From contig NZ_JARHTP010000007.1 of NCBI RefSeq assembly GCF_029223485.1, forward strand, positions 186,001 to 250,000: a stretch of 64,000 bases of DNA, written 5' to 3'. Made by a program: the position numbers and the translations under genes. The notes beneath the pieces were generated by a model, which was given only the letters and a program-made list of their open reading frames with translations, had not been told where the DNA came from and ran no database searches. This stretch comes from Streptomyces coacervatus. Its GTDB lineage: Bacteria > Actinomycetota > Actinomycetes > Streptomycetales > Streptomycetaceae. Position 1 is the stretch's first letter. The number at the start of each line of letters is the position of its first letter. Shown one piece after another: positions 48,596 to 58,047 of this stretch.

Positions 48596-51500
48596 GTGAC
48601 CATTGAGTTGACCCTGCTGTCCTCCGTCTCCCACCGCGGAGCGGAGATCACCGCGCCCCGGCTGCGGGGGCTGCTCGCTCTGTTGGCCGGGGAGTTGCGG
48701 GCCGGGTGCGGTGCTGGGCGGCTGGTTGACGGGCTGTGGCCGGACGAGCGGCCCGAGAACCCGACGAAGGCCCTGCAGATCCTGGTGTCGCGGGCCCGCA
48801 AGCAGCTCGGCGCCGAGGTCATCGCCAGCACCCCCACGGGTTACCGGCTCGCCCTGCGCGAGGACCAGGTCGACGCGGGTGCCGCTCTGCTGTTCGCCGC
48901 CGCGAGTGCGGAGAAGGCGCGGGCCGGGGACCACGCGGGCGCTCTCGCGGAGGCGGAGGAGGGGCTGACGCTGTGGGACGGCGCCGCGGCCGACGGCGAA
49001 GCCTCCCTCGGCGATCCCGTCGGCGAGCTGCGCGCCGAGCGGGCCGTGACGTACCGCGCGCTCGTCCGCTCCCGCGCGCTCGCCCTGGCCCGCACCGGCC
49101 GCCGGGACGAAGCCGTCGGGCCGCTCGCCGAACTGGCCGACGGCCGGCCCCACGACGAGGAGCTCCTCCTTGAGCTGATGCGCTGCCGGGCGGCCACCGC
49201 GGGACCGGCCGCCGCCCTGGCCGTGTACGACACCCATCGCCGCCGCCTGCGCGACGAGCTCGGCACCGACCCGGGACCGGCCCTCCAGGAGTTGCACCAG
49301 GAACTGCTGCGCGGCGAGGCACCCGTCGTACGGCGCGGGGTCCCGCACGAGCCCAACCCCCTCCTCGGCCGGGCCGCCGACGTCGCCGCCGTCACCCGGC
49401 TGCTGCACAGCGCCCGTGTCACCTCGGTCGTCGGACCGGGCGGCCTCGGCAAGACCCGCCTCGCGAGCGCCGTCGCCCGGGAGGCCGAGCAGCGCGTCGT
49501 GCACCTGGTGCCGCTCGCCGGTGTCCGCCAGGACGCCGATGTCGCCGCCGAGGTGGCCTCGGCGCTGGGCGCCTCCGGTACCGAGCCGGTCGCCGGCATC
49601 GTCGGCGCCCTCGGCTCCGGACCGGCGCTGCTCGTCCTGGACAACTGCGAGCAGGTGGTGCGCGGCGTCGCCGACCTGGTCCAGGCACTCGTGTCGAGAA
49701 CGAGGGACCTGCGGATCCTCACCACCAGCCGGGCGCCGCTCGGGCTGTCCTCCGAGACCGTCCATCCGCTGCCCGAGCTGGACCCCGTCACCACCGTCGA
49801 GCTGTTCGAGCAGCGCGCCCGGGCCGCCCGCCCGGACGTCGACCTGCCCGCCGACACGGTGGCAGCCCTGTGCCGCCGTCTCGACGGGCTGCCGCTGGCC
49901 GTCGAACTCGCCGCGGCCCGGGTGCGGGTGATGTCCGTCGCGGAGATCGCCCGGCGGCTGGACGACCGCTTCGCGTTCCTGCGGGGCGGGCCCCGGGACG
50001 CACCGCAGCGCCATCGCACCCTGCACGCCGTCGTCGACTGGAGCTGGAACCTCCTCGACGAGTCGGCGCGGTCCGCCCTGGCCACACTGTCCGTCTTCCC
50101 GGCCGGGTTCACCGCGCAGGCGGCCGGGCAACTCGTCGACGACGCCTGGGAGATCCTGGAGGACCTGGTCGACCAGTCCCTGCTGAAGGTCGCCGACACG
50201 ACGTACGGCGTCCGCTTCCGCATGCTGGAGACGGTCCGTGAGTTCGCCGCCGCGTACCGGGAAGAGGCGGTCACGGGCCGATTCCTGTGCTGGGCAAGGG
50301 AGTTCGGCGTCGCTCACCACGACGCCCCCTTCGGCACCGACCCCTTCGCGTCCTGGCAGCTGATCCGTGCCGAGCAGGACAACCTCGTCCAGGCGCTGCG
50401 GCTGGCGCTGGCCGCCGACGACCTGGACACCGTCGCCGCCGTCACCGCCGTACTCGGCGGCCTGTGGACCACGGAGACCAACTACCCCCGGATGATCGCC
50501 CTCACCGGGGACACCGCCCGGCCCCTGTCCCACTACCGGCCGGGCCCCGAGTACGTAGAGCCGACCCGCACCGCCGCCGCCCTGCTGACCGCCAACCTGT
50601 TCCTGGGCGTCGGACCGGGAGCCGTGCGCACCCTGGTCACCCTGCGCCGGCTGCCGCCCGCGGAGCCGGACACGATGGTGCGTGCCGTCGCGGCGGTGCT
50701 GTGCGCCTTTCCGCAGGTGCTCGCGGACCATGATGCGCTGGCCGAACTCTGCGACAGCGACAAGCCGTTGCTCGCGGGCGTCGCCAACTGCGTGGCCAGT
50801 TATGTGTGGGAGAGCGAGCACCGGCCGGACCTGGCCCTCGCCGCCGCCCGCCGCATGGTCGAGGCGCTCGGCGACGGTGACATCCCGCTGCTGCGGATCT
50901 GGCCGGCCTCCCGCCTCGCCGAACTGTGCCTGCAGACCGAGCGCGGAGGCGAGGCCCTGGCGCACATGGAACGCGCACTGGACGCCTTGGAAAGCCTCGG
51001 CGAGTGGAGCGACACGATCGGCATGCGCTGGGGTCTGATGCTCGCCAACCTCCAGACCGGAGACCTCGAAGCGGCCGAGCACTGGCTGGAGGAGGCTCTG
51101 CGCAACCAGCCGGAGGGCACCGCATCCGACGCCTTCACCCCCGACCTCGGCGCCCGCGCCGAGATGGCCCTCGCACGCGGCGACGTCGCGACGGGCCTCG
51201 GTCTGTGGCGCCGCGCCCTGGAGCGGCTGGAGCGCACTTCGAGCCCGGTCTTCGGCGACGAACTCGTCATGGAGGGCTGGGTGTTGGAGCTCCAGTCGGT
51301 CGCCGTCACCGCGCACGCCCGGCACGGCCGCACCGACCTCGTCGCACCGCTCGCCGCCGCGCTGCCCGCCCGCCTCACCGCCCTGCTGACCCGCCCGACG
51401 GCCGCCCCGCACTATGTGACGGTGGACTTCCCGGTCTGCGGCGCCCTGCTGCTCGCCCTGGGAGCGGTCGCCCTTGCCGACGGCGACGGCGCTCGCGGCG

Positions 51501-51694
51501 CCCGCCTCACCGCCCTCGCCGAACGCTTCCGCGCCCTGCGCAACTTCCAGCCGACCATGTCCTCGGCGCGCGCCCGCGAGGACGCCGGGAAAGCCGACAA
51601 GGCGGCATACGAGGACGCGGTGTCCACGTACGCCGCCCTGGACCCGGAGGGGCTTCGCGAAGCCGCCCTCGGCCTGGTGCAGGTCACAGCCTGA
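48596..51694 (+). CDS. AfsR/SARP-type regulator with BTAD and NB-ARC domains
   Basis: A 1032-residue regulator. Residues 1-90 form a SARP-type winged helix (RLVDGLWPDERPENPTKALQILVSRARKQLG), about 95-240 the BTAD helical domain, and from about 255 an NB-ARC ATPase with P-loop VVGPGGLGKTRLA near 280 and Walker B ALLVLDNCEQVV, followed by helical TPR-like repeats. Such proteins activate secondary-metabolism or stress genes. It faces a P450 gene convergently (11-bp overlap) with an ABC exporter beyond, which may be targets. Confidence 0.93.
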   Translation: MTIELTLLSSVSHRGAEITAPRLRGLLALLAGELRAGCGAGRLVDGLWPDERPENPTKALQILVSRARKQLGAEVIASTPTGYRLALREDQVDAGAALLFAAASAEKARAGDHAGALAEAEEGLTLWDGAAADGEASLGDPVGELRAERAVTYRALVRSRALALARTGRRDEAVGPLAELADGRPHDEELLLELMRCRAATAGPAAALAVYDTHRRRLRDELGTDPGPALQELHQELLRGEAPVVRRGVPHEPNPLLGRAADVAAVTRLLHSARVTSVVGPGGLGKTRLASAVAREAEQRVVHLVPLAGVRQDADVAAEVASALGASGTEPVAGIVGALGSGPALLVLDNCEQVVRGVADLVQALVSRTRDLRILTTSRAPLGLSSETVHPLPELDPVTTVELFEQRARAARPDVDLPADTVAALCRRLDGLPLAVELAAARVRVMSVAEIARRLDDRFAFLRGGPRDAPQRHRTLHAVVDWSWNLLDESARSALATLSVFPAGFTAQAAGQLVDDAWEILEDLVDQSLLKVADTTYGVRFRMLETVREFAAAYREEAVTGRFLCWAREFGVAHHDAPFGTDPFASWQLIRAEQDNLVQALRLALAADDLDTVAAVTAVLGGLWTTETNYPRMIALTGDTARPLSHYRPGPEYVEPTRTAAALLTANLFLGVGPGAVRTLVTLRRLPPAEPDTMVRAVAAVLCAFPQVLADHDALAELCDSDKPLLAGVANCVASYVWESEHRPDLALAAARRMVEALGDGDIPLLRIWPASRLAELCLQTERGGEALAHMERALDALESLGEWSDTIGMRWGLMLANLQTGDLEAAEHWLEEALRNQPEGTASDAFTPDLGARAEMALARGDVATGLGLWRRALERLERTSSPVFGDELVMEGWVLELQSVAVTAHARHGRTDLVAPLAAALPARLTALLTRPTAAPHYVTVDFPVCGALLLALGAVALADGDGARGARLTALAERFRALRNFQPTMSSARAREDAGKADKAAYEDAVSTYAALDPEGLREAALGLVQVTA

Positions 51695-52910
51695 CGGGCA
51701 GGCTCAGCAGGTGGAAGCCATCGCCGGGCCAGTGGCCGAACTGCACGTCGGCGCGGTCCACCGCCAACTCCGGTGCGGCTGACCGCCGTACGAGAAGCTC
51801 CTCGAAGACCACGCCGGTCACCAGTCGGCCGAGCGCCGCGCCGATGCAGTAGTGCGGGCCGTGCCCGAAGGCGAGGTGGCCGTCGCCGCGGCCGAACTCC
51901 CTTGTCACATCGAGGCGTTCGGGGATGTCGTACGCGGCCGGGTCGTGGTCGGCGGCGAACAGGGCGACCGTCACCGCCTCGCCCTTCTTCAGTTGTGCTC
52001 CGGCGAACACGAAGTCCTCGGTGGCGTAGAGGGTGGCGCCCATACGTACCAGCGTGACGTGGCGGAGGAGTTCGGGCACCGCGCGGGCGAGCAGCTCGGG
52101 CTCAGCGCGCAGCTTCTCCAGCTGGTCGGGGTGGTCGAGGAGGGCGAGGACCGCGTGGGCGAGGAACAGGGCCGGCGGGGTGATACCGGTGTTGATCAGC
52201 AGGAAGAAGACGGTGACGATCTCGTCGTCGGTCATGCCGCCGTCCGCCAGCAGCGCCGACACCAGGTCGTCGGTGGGTTCGGTACGGCGCCGGGCGACCA
52301 GGTCCTTCGTGTACTCGACGACACCGCCGAGCCCTTCGAGGACGCGGCTGCCGTCGCCGTACGCGAAGTCGCGGATCCAGCCACAGACCTTGTCCTGGTC
52401 GGCCGCGTCGACGCCGACGAGAGCGCAGATGACGGCCGTGCTCAGCGGGTAGGCGAACTCGCCCAGCAGATCGGCCTGTTCGCGATCGGCGAGAGTCTCG
52501 ATCAGCTCTCGCGCCGTCTTCTCCACGAAGGGGCGGAGCGCGGCCACCCGGCGGGCCGTGAAGGCGCGGGTGAGGGGGCTCCGGCGGCGGGTGTGCTCGT
52601 CGCCGTCGAAGAGTGCCAGATGCCCGGAGAGGTACTGGACGTACTCCTCGGGGATGCCCTCCAGGCCCGAGGCCAGCAACTCGGCCTGCGGGTCCGGCAT
52701 TTCGGAGTCCGCGACGGTCGAACGGTCCCGGACCAGACGCGGTTCGGTGAGCGCGGCCTTCACGTCCTCGTGCCGGGTGACCAGCCGCACCGGGGTGTCC
52801 AGGCCGGGCAGGACGACGTGGCCCAGGCCGGGGCGGGAGCGCAGGTCGGCGTAGGCGCCTACGGGGTTCTCGACGAGTTCGGGGGTGAGGTGGAGGGCGT
52901 CGGTGGTCAT
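51684..52910 (-). CDS. Cytochrome P450
   Basis: A 408-residue P450. The heme loop is FGHGPHYCIGAALGR with Cys355 as iron ligand, and the K-helix ExxR is in PELLRH. The I helix reads FFLLINTGITPPALF where most P450s have AGxxT with an acidic residue, so the proton-delivery acid is missing although one Thr remains. This could mean peroxide use or a different oxygen chemistry. AAGG lies shortly before the ATG. The substrate is unknown; the ABC exporter and AfsR-like gene beside it suggest small-molecule metabolism. Confidence 0.95.
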   Translation of the reverse strand: MTTDALHLTPELVENPVGAYADLRSRPGLGHVVLPGLDTPVRLVTRHEDVKAALTEPRLVRDRSTVADSEMPDPQAELLASGLEGIPEEYVQYLSGHLALFDGDEHTRRRSPLTRAFTARRVAALRPFVEKTARELIETLADREQADLLGEFAYPLSTAVICALVGVDAADQDKVCGWIRDFAYGDGSRVLEGLGGVVEYTKDLVARRRTEPTDDLVSALLADGGMTDDEIVTVFFLLINTGITPPALFLAHAVLALLDHPDQLEKLRAEPELLARAVPELLRHVTLVRMGATLYATEDFVFAGAQLKKGEAVTVALFAADHDPAAYDIPERLDVTREFGRGDGHLAFGHGPHYCIGAALGRLVTGVVFEELLVRRSAAPELAVDRADVQFGHWPGDGFHLLSLPVRL

Positions 52911-52923
52911 GTCGTCTGCCTTT

Positions 52924-52965
52924 CTTGTCAGTTGGTTCTTGTCAGGTGGTACTTGTCAGTTGGTG
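52924..52965. repeat. Three tandem 14-bp units between P450 and exporter genes
   Basis: CTTGTCAGTTGGTT, CTTGTCAGGTGGTA and CTTGTCAGTTGGTG stand head to tail, directly before the P450 start and after the permease stop. Regular direct repeats at a promoter may be regulator sites. Confidence 0.75.
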
Positions 52966-52974
52966 GGGTGCTGC

Positions 52975-53772
52975 TCAGCGGGGGTCGCGGTCGAAGAGGC
53001 GGAGCGACCACACGAATCCGAGGACCGCGATGGCCACGCTCCACGCCACGGCCATCCAGCCGTTGTGGCCGATCTCCGTGCCGGTGAGCAGTCCGCGCAG
53101 GGTCTCGATGACGGTGGTGAAGGGCTGGTACTCGGCGAACCAGCGGATCCCGGACGGCATCGAGTCCACCGGTACGAAGGTGCTGCTGACGAAGGGGAGG
53201 AGGAAGGAGATCGGCAGGGGGGCGTTGCTGGCGCCCTCGGGTGTCTTGCTGAGCAGCCCCAGGGCGACCGAGAGCCAGGTCAGCCCGGAGACGAAGAGGA
53301 CTAGCAGTCCGATGGCCGCCAGCCACTCCAGGGGGTTCGCGTTCGGGCGGAAGCCGATGGCGAGGGCCACGGCGATCACCAGGGTCAGGTTGATCATCGT
53401 CTGGATGACCGACCCGACGACATGGCCGACCAGGATCGACGGCCGGGAGATCGCCATGGTGCGGAAGCGGGCGACGATGCCCTCGGTCATGTCCGTGCAC
53501 ACGGCGACCGCGGTCGGCACGGCTCCGGTGCCCGCGGTCATCAGCAGGATGCCGGGGACGAGATAGGCGAGGTAGGCGGTACGGCCGCCGCCGTGGCCGA
53601 TTCCGGTGCCGAGCGCGCCGCCGAAGACGTACACGAAGAGCAGGAGCAGGAAGACGGGGATGAGGGCGACCTGGAGGGTCATGGAGGGGTAGCGGCGGGC
53701 GTGGAGGAGGTTGCGCCGCAGCATGGTGAGCGAGTCGCGGAGGTGCGGGACGGGCTGGGTCGCGGTGGTCAT
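52975..53772 (-). CDS. ABC-2 type exporter permease (DrrB-like)
   Basis: A 265-residue permease with six helices. The pattern LVPGILLMTAGTGAVPTAVAVCTDMTEGIVARFRTMAISRPSILVG (split here by helices) and the late PFVSSTFVPVDSMPSGIRWFAEYQPFTTVIETLR are typical of daunorubicin-type DrrB exporters. Its ATG overlaps the ATPase stop (ATGA). It is expected to form the membrane channel with that ATPase. Confidence 0.94.
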   Translation of the reverse strand: MTTATQPVPHLRDSLTMLRRNLLHARRYPSMTLQVALIPVFLLLLFVYVFGGALGTGIGHGGGRTAYLAYLVPGILLMTAGTGAVPTAVAVCTDMTEGIVARFRTMAISRPSILVGHVVGSVIQTMINLTLVIAVALAIGFRPNANPLEWLAAIGLLVLFVSGLTWLSVALGLLSKTPEGASNAPLPISFLLPFVSSTFVPVDSMPSGIRWFAEYQPFTTVIETLRGLLTGTEIGHNGWMAVAWSVAIAVLGFVWSLRLFDRDPR

Positions 53773-54728
53773 CGGGCCTGCACCTTCTCGTGGTCGGGGC
53801 GGCCGGTGACCGCGAAGAAGACGTCGTCGAGATCGGGGGTGTGGACGGTGAGCGAGTCGACGGTGATGGAGGCGCCGTCGAGGATGTCGAACAGGGCGCG
53901 CAGGGTGTGGACGCTGCCGTCGCCCGGGACCTGGAGCGTGAGTGCCTCGTCGTCCCGTGTCCCTACGTCCAACACCTGGGCGGCGCGGGCGAGTTCGGCC
54001 GGGTCGAGGAAGCGGAGGCGGACATGGCCGCCGGGGACGAGGCGCTTGAGCTCGTCCGGGGTGCCCTCGGCGACGATCCGGCCGCCGCTCAGGACCGCGA
54101 TGCGGTCGGCGAGCTGGTCGGCCTCCTCCAGGTACTGCGTGGTGAGGAAGACGGTGACCCCGCCGGCCACCAGGTCGCGGATGATCTGCCACATGGTGTG
54201 GCGGGAGCGCGGGTCGAGTCCGGTGGTCGGCTCGTCGAGGAAGATCACCTCGGGGGAGCCCACCAGCGTCATCGCGATGTCGAGGCGGCGGCGCATACCG
54301 CCGGAGTAGGTGGAGGCGGGCTTCTTCGCGGCTTCCACGAGGTCGAAGCGGGCGAGGAGCTCGGCGGTGACACGCGCGCCCTCGGGGCGAGGCAGGTGGT
54401 GCAGGTCCGCCATGAGGGCCATGTTCTCCTCGCCGGTGATCAGGTTGTCCACGGCGGAGAACTGGCCGGTGACACCGATCGCGGCGCGCACTGTCTGCGC
54501 GGCGGCGGCCACGTCGTGCCCGGCGACCCGGGCCTCGCCGCCGTCGGCGCGGATCAGGGTGGAGAGGATCTGGACGGTGGTGGTCTTGCCGGCGCCGTTC
54601 GGGCCGAGCAGCGCGAAGACGGTGCCGCGGGGGACATGCAGGTCGATGCCGTCCAGGACGAGTTTGTCGCCGTATGCCTTGCGGAGGCCGGTGGCCTCGA
54701 TCGCCGGTGCCGGTGTCGTCGGGTTCAT
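53769..54728 (-). CDS. ABC exporter ATP-binding protein (DrrA-like)
   Basis: A 319-residue ATPase. Walker A LLGPNGAGKTTTVQIL, signature YSGGMRRRLDIAM, Walker B VIFLDEPTTGLDP and the H loop LTTQYLEEAD are intact, and the C-terminal DrrA extension (VRLRFLDPAELARAAQVL, HTPDLDDVFFAVTG) is present. With the coupled DrrB-like permease it forms a drug or metabolite exporter. CAAGCT lies 7 bases before the ATG and there is no Shine-Dalgarno. Confidence 0.95.
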   Translation of the reverse strand: MNPTTPAPAIEATGLRKAYGDKLVLDGIDLHVPRGTVFALLGPNGAGKTTTVQILSTLIRADGGEARVAGHDVAAAAQTVRAAIGVTGQFSAVDNLITGEENMALMADLHHLPRPEGARVTAELLARFDLVEAAKKPASTYSGGMRRRLDIAMTLVGSPEVIFLDEPTTGLDPRSRHTMWQIIRDLVAGGVTVFLTTQYLEEADQLADRIAVLSGGRIVAEGTPDELKRLVPGGHVRLRFLDPAELARAAQVLDVGTRDDEALTLQVPGDGSVHTLRALFDILDGASITVDSLTVHTPDLDDVFFAVTGRPDHEKVQAR

Positions 54729-54820
54729 GCCGCAGAGCTTGCGCGGGGCCGGATTCAGGGCGGCTTCACGACGGTTTCACCCGGGCGGGCAGGCTGAAAC
54801 CGGAGGCGGACATGAAGAAG

Positions 54821-54855
54821 GGCGGGCCGCCGGCAGGGGAGTCCGGCGGCCCGCC
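54821..54855 (-). terminator. Strong hairpin after the GT39 gene
   Basis: GGCGGGCCGCCGG and CCGGCGGCCCGCC are perfect 13-bp arms around a 9-base loop, 37 bp beyond the GT39 stop on the minus strand. There is no U run, as is common for Streptomyces terminators. Confidence 0.8.
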
Positions 54856-54891
54856 CGCTATGGGTGGGGGGATTGGGGGGATGGAGGGGGA

Positions 54892-56958
54892 TCAGCTGAC
54901 GTCGGAGGCGTCCAGGCGGTAGAGGCCGCTGTAGGCGCTCACGGCCGTGCCGTGCTTCTTGACCCAGGTCGAGATCTCGGAGTTGGTGGACTGGCCGCCG
55001 TTGCTGCTGACGACGATGTAGTGCAGCTTGCCCGACCTCACCAGGCTCTTGAGCTTGGCGAGGGTCATGGCGTTGTCGCTGCCGGACCAGCCGCCCATCG
55101 AGATGACCGGCCGGCCGGACTCCAGGATGATCGAGGAAGTGGTCTGGTCGGTGGCGACCGCCACCAGCCAGGTGGCGCCGTCCTGGTGCTTCTTCAGATA
55201 CGTGATCATCGCGGAGCTGACCTGGCTGCCGCCCATGCCGCCACCGCCCGCCTGACCGCTCTCCGTCTTCGACGAGGAGTTGGAGTTGTTGCCGGACGGA
55301 GGCGTACCCATCGACTTGCCGCTGCCGGAGCCGCTCGGGGCGTTCCCGCTGGGCTTGGTGCCGCTCGGCGCACCGCCCTTGCTGCTGCCGCTCGGACCGC
55401 CGCCCATGCCGCCACCGCCCATGCCGCCACCGGTGTTGGGACCGGCTGTCGGGTTGGTGCCGTTGCTGCTTGCGGTCGTTGCCGCCGAGGCGGAGTACGC
55501 GGCGGGTCCGGCGAGCAGGGCCACTATCGCCGCCAGCGCCGCGAAGCCGACCAGCTTCTGCCGCTTCATGAACCGCCCGACCAGCAGACCGAGCACCGCC
55601 GCGGCACCCGCGAGGCCGACGACGACCTCCGCGACCGTGTAGATCGCCCCGGACCCGGAGACCCGCTGGAGCAGGACGACCGCCCAGACCGCGCTGACCG
55701 CGACGGCCGCCGGGAGCAGCCAACCCCACTTCGCCGCCGAGCCCTCCTCGAAGGCCTTGTAGAGCATGACCCCGCCCGCACCGGCGAGAGCCGCGATACC
55801 GGGGGCCATGGCGGTGACGTAGTACGGGTGGAACGTGCCCTCGGCGAGGGCGAAGGTCAGGTAGTGCAGGACGAACCAGCCGCCCCAGAGCATCAGCGCC
55901 GCCCGCTTGGCGTCCGTACGCGGAGCCCGGCCGCGCAGCACCAGTCCGCCGACGAGGGCGATGGCCGCGAACGGGATCAGCCAGGAGATCTGGCCGCCCA
56001 TGATGTCGTTGAACAGCCGGTAGATGCTCGCGCTGCCGCCGAAGCTCGCGCCGTTGCCCTGCGAGCCGACCGACGAACTCGCCCCGAAGATACGGCCGAA
56101 GCCGTTGTAGCCGATGACCAGGTCCCAGACCGTGTTGTCGGTCGAGCCGCCGATGTAGGGGCGGGAGGAGGCCGGGATCAGGTCGACGATCACCATCCAC
56201 CAGGCGCTGGAGACGATCAACGCCACCGTGCCGACGGCGAGGTTACGGATGCGCCTGCCGAGGCTGCACTGAGCCGCCCACAGATAGACCAGGAAGAACG
56301 CGGGCAGGACGACGTACGCCTGCATCATCTTCGTGTTGAACGCGAAGCCGATCGCGACGCCGGACCACACCATCGGCATCAACCGCCCGGTGCGCACGGC
56401 CTTCAGCAGCGCCGCCGCGCCGAGCAGCATCAGGAAGACGAGGATCGGGTCCGGGTTGGTGTCGCGGTTGATGGCGACGGTGATGGGCGTGAGAGTGAGG
56501 GTGAGCGCGGCGATGGTGCCCGCCACGACTCCGAAGTCCCGCTTGACCAGCCGGTACAGCAGGGCGACGGATCCTGTGCCGACCGCCACCATCGGCATCA
56601 TCAACTGCCAGGTGCCGTAGCCGAAGACCCGGGCCGACAGGCCCATCACCCACAGCGCGAACGGCGGTTTGTCGACGGTGATGAAGCTGCCGGAGTCCAG
56701 CGCGCCGAAGAAGAACGCCTTCCAGCTCTTGGTGCCGGAGTAGACGGCCGCGTCGTAGAAGGTGTTGCCGGTGATCGAGGACAGGTTCCAGGCGTACAGG
56801 GCCGTGGCCAGGACCAGGATCGCCCACAGGGCGGGACGGGCCCAGCGGGGGTCCTCGGGGGCTCCGGTGAACAGCCTTCTGACCCGCGAGACGGGCGGGG
56901 TCGAGGCCCGGTGCCTGCCCTCCTGGGCGGGCGCGGGGGGCGGGGCGAGGGTCGTCAT
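54892..56958 (-). CDS. GT39/ArnT-like membrane glycosyltransferase with exported C-terminal domain
   Basis: A 688-residue GT-C enzyme. The first loop carries TFYDAAVYSGTKSWKAFFFGALDSGSFITVDKPPFALWVMGLS (shown by parts: DAAVYSGTKSW, DKPPFALW), the acidic site of PMT/ArnT enzymes, followed by about eleven helices. A Gly/Ser/Asn-rich linker (residues about 490-570, GGGMGGGGMGGGPSGSS) leads to an extracytoplasmic domain (TTSSIILESGRPVISMGGWSG). It should transfer a sugar from a polyprenyl phosphate outside the membrane. Its ATG overlaps the GT2 stop, the enzyme likely to make that donor. Confidence 0.92.
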   Translation of the reverse strand: MTTLAPPPAPAQEGRHRASTPPVSRVRRLFTGAPEDPRWARPALWAILVLATALYAWNLSSITGNTFYDAAVYSGTKSWKAFFFGALDSGSFITVDKPPFALWVMGLSARVFGYGTWQLMMPMVAVGTGSVALLYRLVKRDFGVVAGTIAALTLTLTPITVAINRDTNPDPILVFLMLLGAAALLKAVRTGRLMPMVWSGVAIGFAFNTKMMQAYVVLPAFFLVYLWAAQCSLGRRIRNLAVGTVALIVSSAWWMVIVDLIPASSRPYIGGSTDNTVWDLVIGYNGFGRIFGASSSVGSQGNGASFGGSASIYRLFNDIMGGQISWLIPFAAIALVGGLVLRGRAPRTDAKRAALMLWGGWFVLHYLTFALAEGTFHPYYVTAMAPGIAALAGAGGVMLYKAFEEGSAAKWGWLLPAAVAVSAVWAVVLLQRVSGSGAIYTVAEVVVGLAGAAAVLGLLVGRFMKRQKLVGFAALAAIVALLAGPAAYSASAATTASSNGTNPTAGPNTGGGMGGGGMGGGPSGSSKGGAPSGTKPSGNAPSGSGSGKSMGTPPSGNNSNSSSKTESGQAGGGGMGGSQVSSAMITYLKKHQDGATWLVAVATDQTTSSIILESGRPVISMGGWSGSDNAMTLAKLKSLVRSGKLHYIVVSSNGGQSTNSEISTWVKKHGTAVSAYSGLYRLDASDVS

Positions 56959-57818
56959 GACGCGTACTCCAGGTGGGAAGAGGCGTTCGCCCCGATGGGC
57001 AGGACTTCAGAGGTCTTTCGCGCGGCCGGCACCTGCGGGGTGCTGGTCCGCCGGGGTACGGCGATTCGGGTACGGCCGGTCACCGTGCGGTGCAGCATCC
57101 GGCGCATGCCCTTGAGGTCGTCGACGGCGGTACGGACGATGTCGACCCGGCTGTCGGGGTCGTCGGTCCAGTCGACCGGCACCTCGTGGATGCGCAGCCT
57201 GTTGCGCTGGGCCAGGACCAGCAGTTCGGTGTCGAAGAACCAGGCGGTGTCCTCGATGTGCGGGGCCAGGGCCCGGAAGACGTCGGTGCGGACGGCCTTG
57301 AAGCCGCACTGCGCGTCCGAGAAGCGGGCCGCGAGACCGGCCTTCAGGAGCAGGTTGTAGGAGCGGGAGATGAACTCCCGCTTGGCGCCGCGCACCACGT
57401 CCGACTGCCGGTGCAGCCGGCTGCCGATGGCGAGGTCGCTGTGCCCGGACAGAAGCGGGGCGACCAGGGGCAGGAAGCCCTCCAGACCGGTGGAGAGGTC
57501 GACGTCCATGTAGGCGACGACGTCCGCCGTGGAGTCGGCCCACACCTGCTTCAGCGCGCGCCCCCGGCCCTTGGCCTCCAGGTGCACGGCGTGCACATGC
57601 GGGAGGCGGAGGGTCAGCTCCGTCGCCGCGTCCCACGTGCCGTCCGTACTGGCGTTGTCCGCGACCGTGATGCGGAACGGGAACGGGAAGGACTCTTCGA
57701 GGTATGCGTGGAGACGGCCGATGCTGTCGGCGAGGACGTGCGCCTCGTTGTACACCGGCACCACGATCTCGACCGACCGCCGCCGGACGCCTCCCGCGTT
57801 CGTTTCGTTCATGGCCAT
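56955..57818 (-). CDS. GT2 polyprenyl-phosphate glycosyltransferase
   Basis: A 287-residue GT2 enzyme of the dolichyl-phosphate glucosyl/mannosyl type: VEIVVPVYNEAHVLADSI, VADNASTDGTWD, the metal site VVAYMDVDLSTGLEGFLPLV, and SDAQCGFKAVRTDVFRAL. No C-terminal helices. It probably makes the lipid-linked sugar used by the coupled GT39 enzyme. Either ATG 57818 or ATG 57812 may be the start; neither has a strong Shine-Dalgarno. Confidence 0.93.
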   Translation of the reverse strand: MAMNETNAGGVRRRSVEIVVPVYNEAHVLADSIGRLHAYLEESFPFPFRITVADNASTDGTWDAATELTLRLPHVHAVHLEAKGRGRALKQVWADSTADVVAYMDVDLSTGLEGFLPLVAPLLSGHSDLAIGSRLHRQSDVVRGAKREFISRSYNLLLKAGLAARFSDAQCGFKAVRTDVFRALAPHIEDTAWFFDTELLVLAQRNRLRIHEVPVDWTDDPDSRVDIVRTAVDDLKGMRRMLHRTVTGRTRIAVPRRTSTPQVPAARKTSEVLPIGANASSHLEYAS

Positions 57819-58047
57819 GACGATCGGGGCCGTCCCTGTGGGATCACTGAGCGGCTTCTGAGCGGAGAGTGAGAATCAGTGGACTCACAGGCAGGTCATA
57901 GGCGGGTGCTGTCGGACCCCAAGGCTCCGGCCTGCAGAGACGGTTCGCCGCGGCGAATGAATTTGGCCATGCTCCGGCAGGAGTCGTGAAACAAAAGCGG
58001 TCTAGACTCTGCCTCCAACGGTCCAGACCCGAAGGGTATTCGGCGTT

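Noticed and set aside
48596..54728. A secondary-metabolite gene cluster
   Set aside because: An AfsR-like regulator, P450 and exporter are present, but there is no core biosynthetic enzyme (PKS, NRPS, terpene or RiPP) in the window.
57996..58011. DasR-like site AGCGGTCTAGACTCTG before the betaine transporter
   Set aside because: It shares the GGTCTAGAC core, but the outer positions on both sides diverge and the gene is not an amino-sugar gene; TAGACT may simply be a -10 box.
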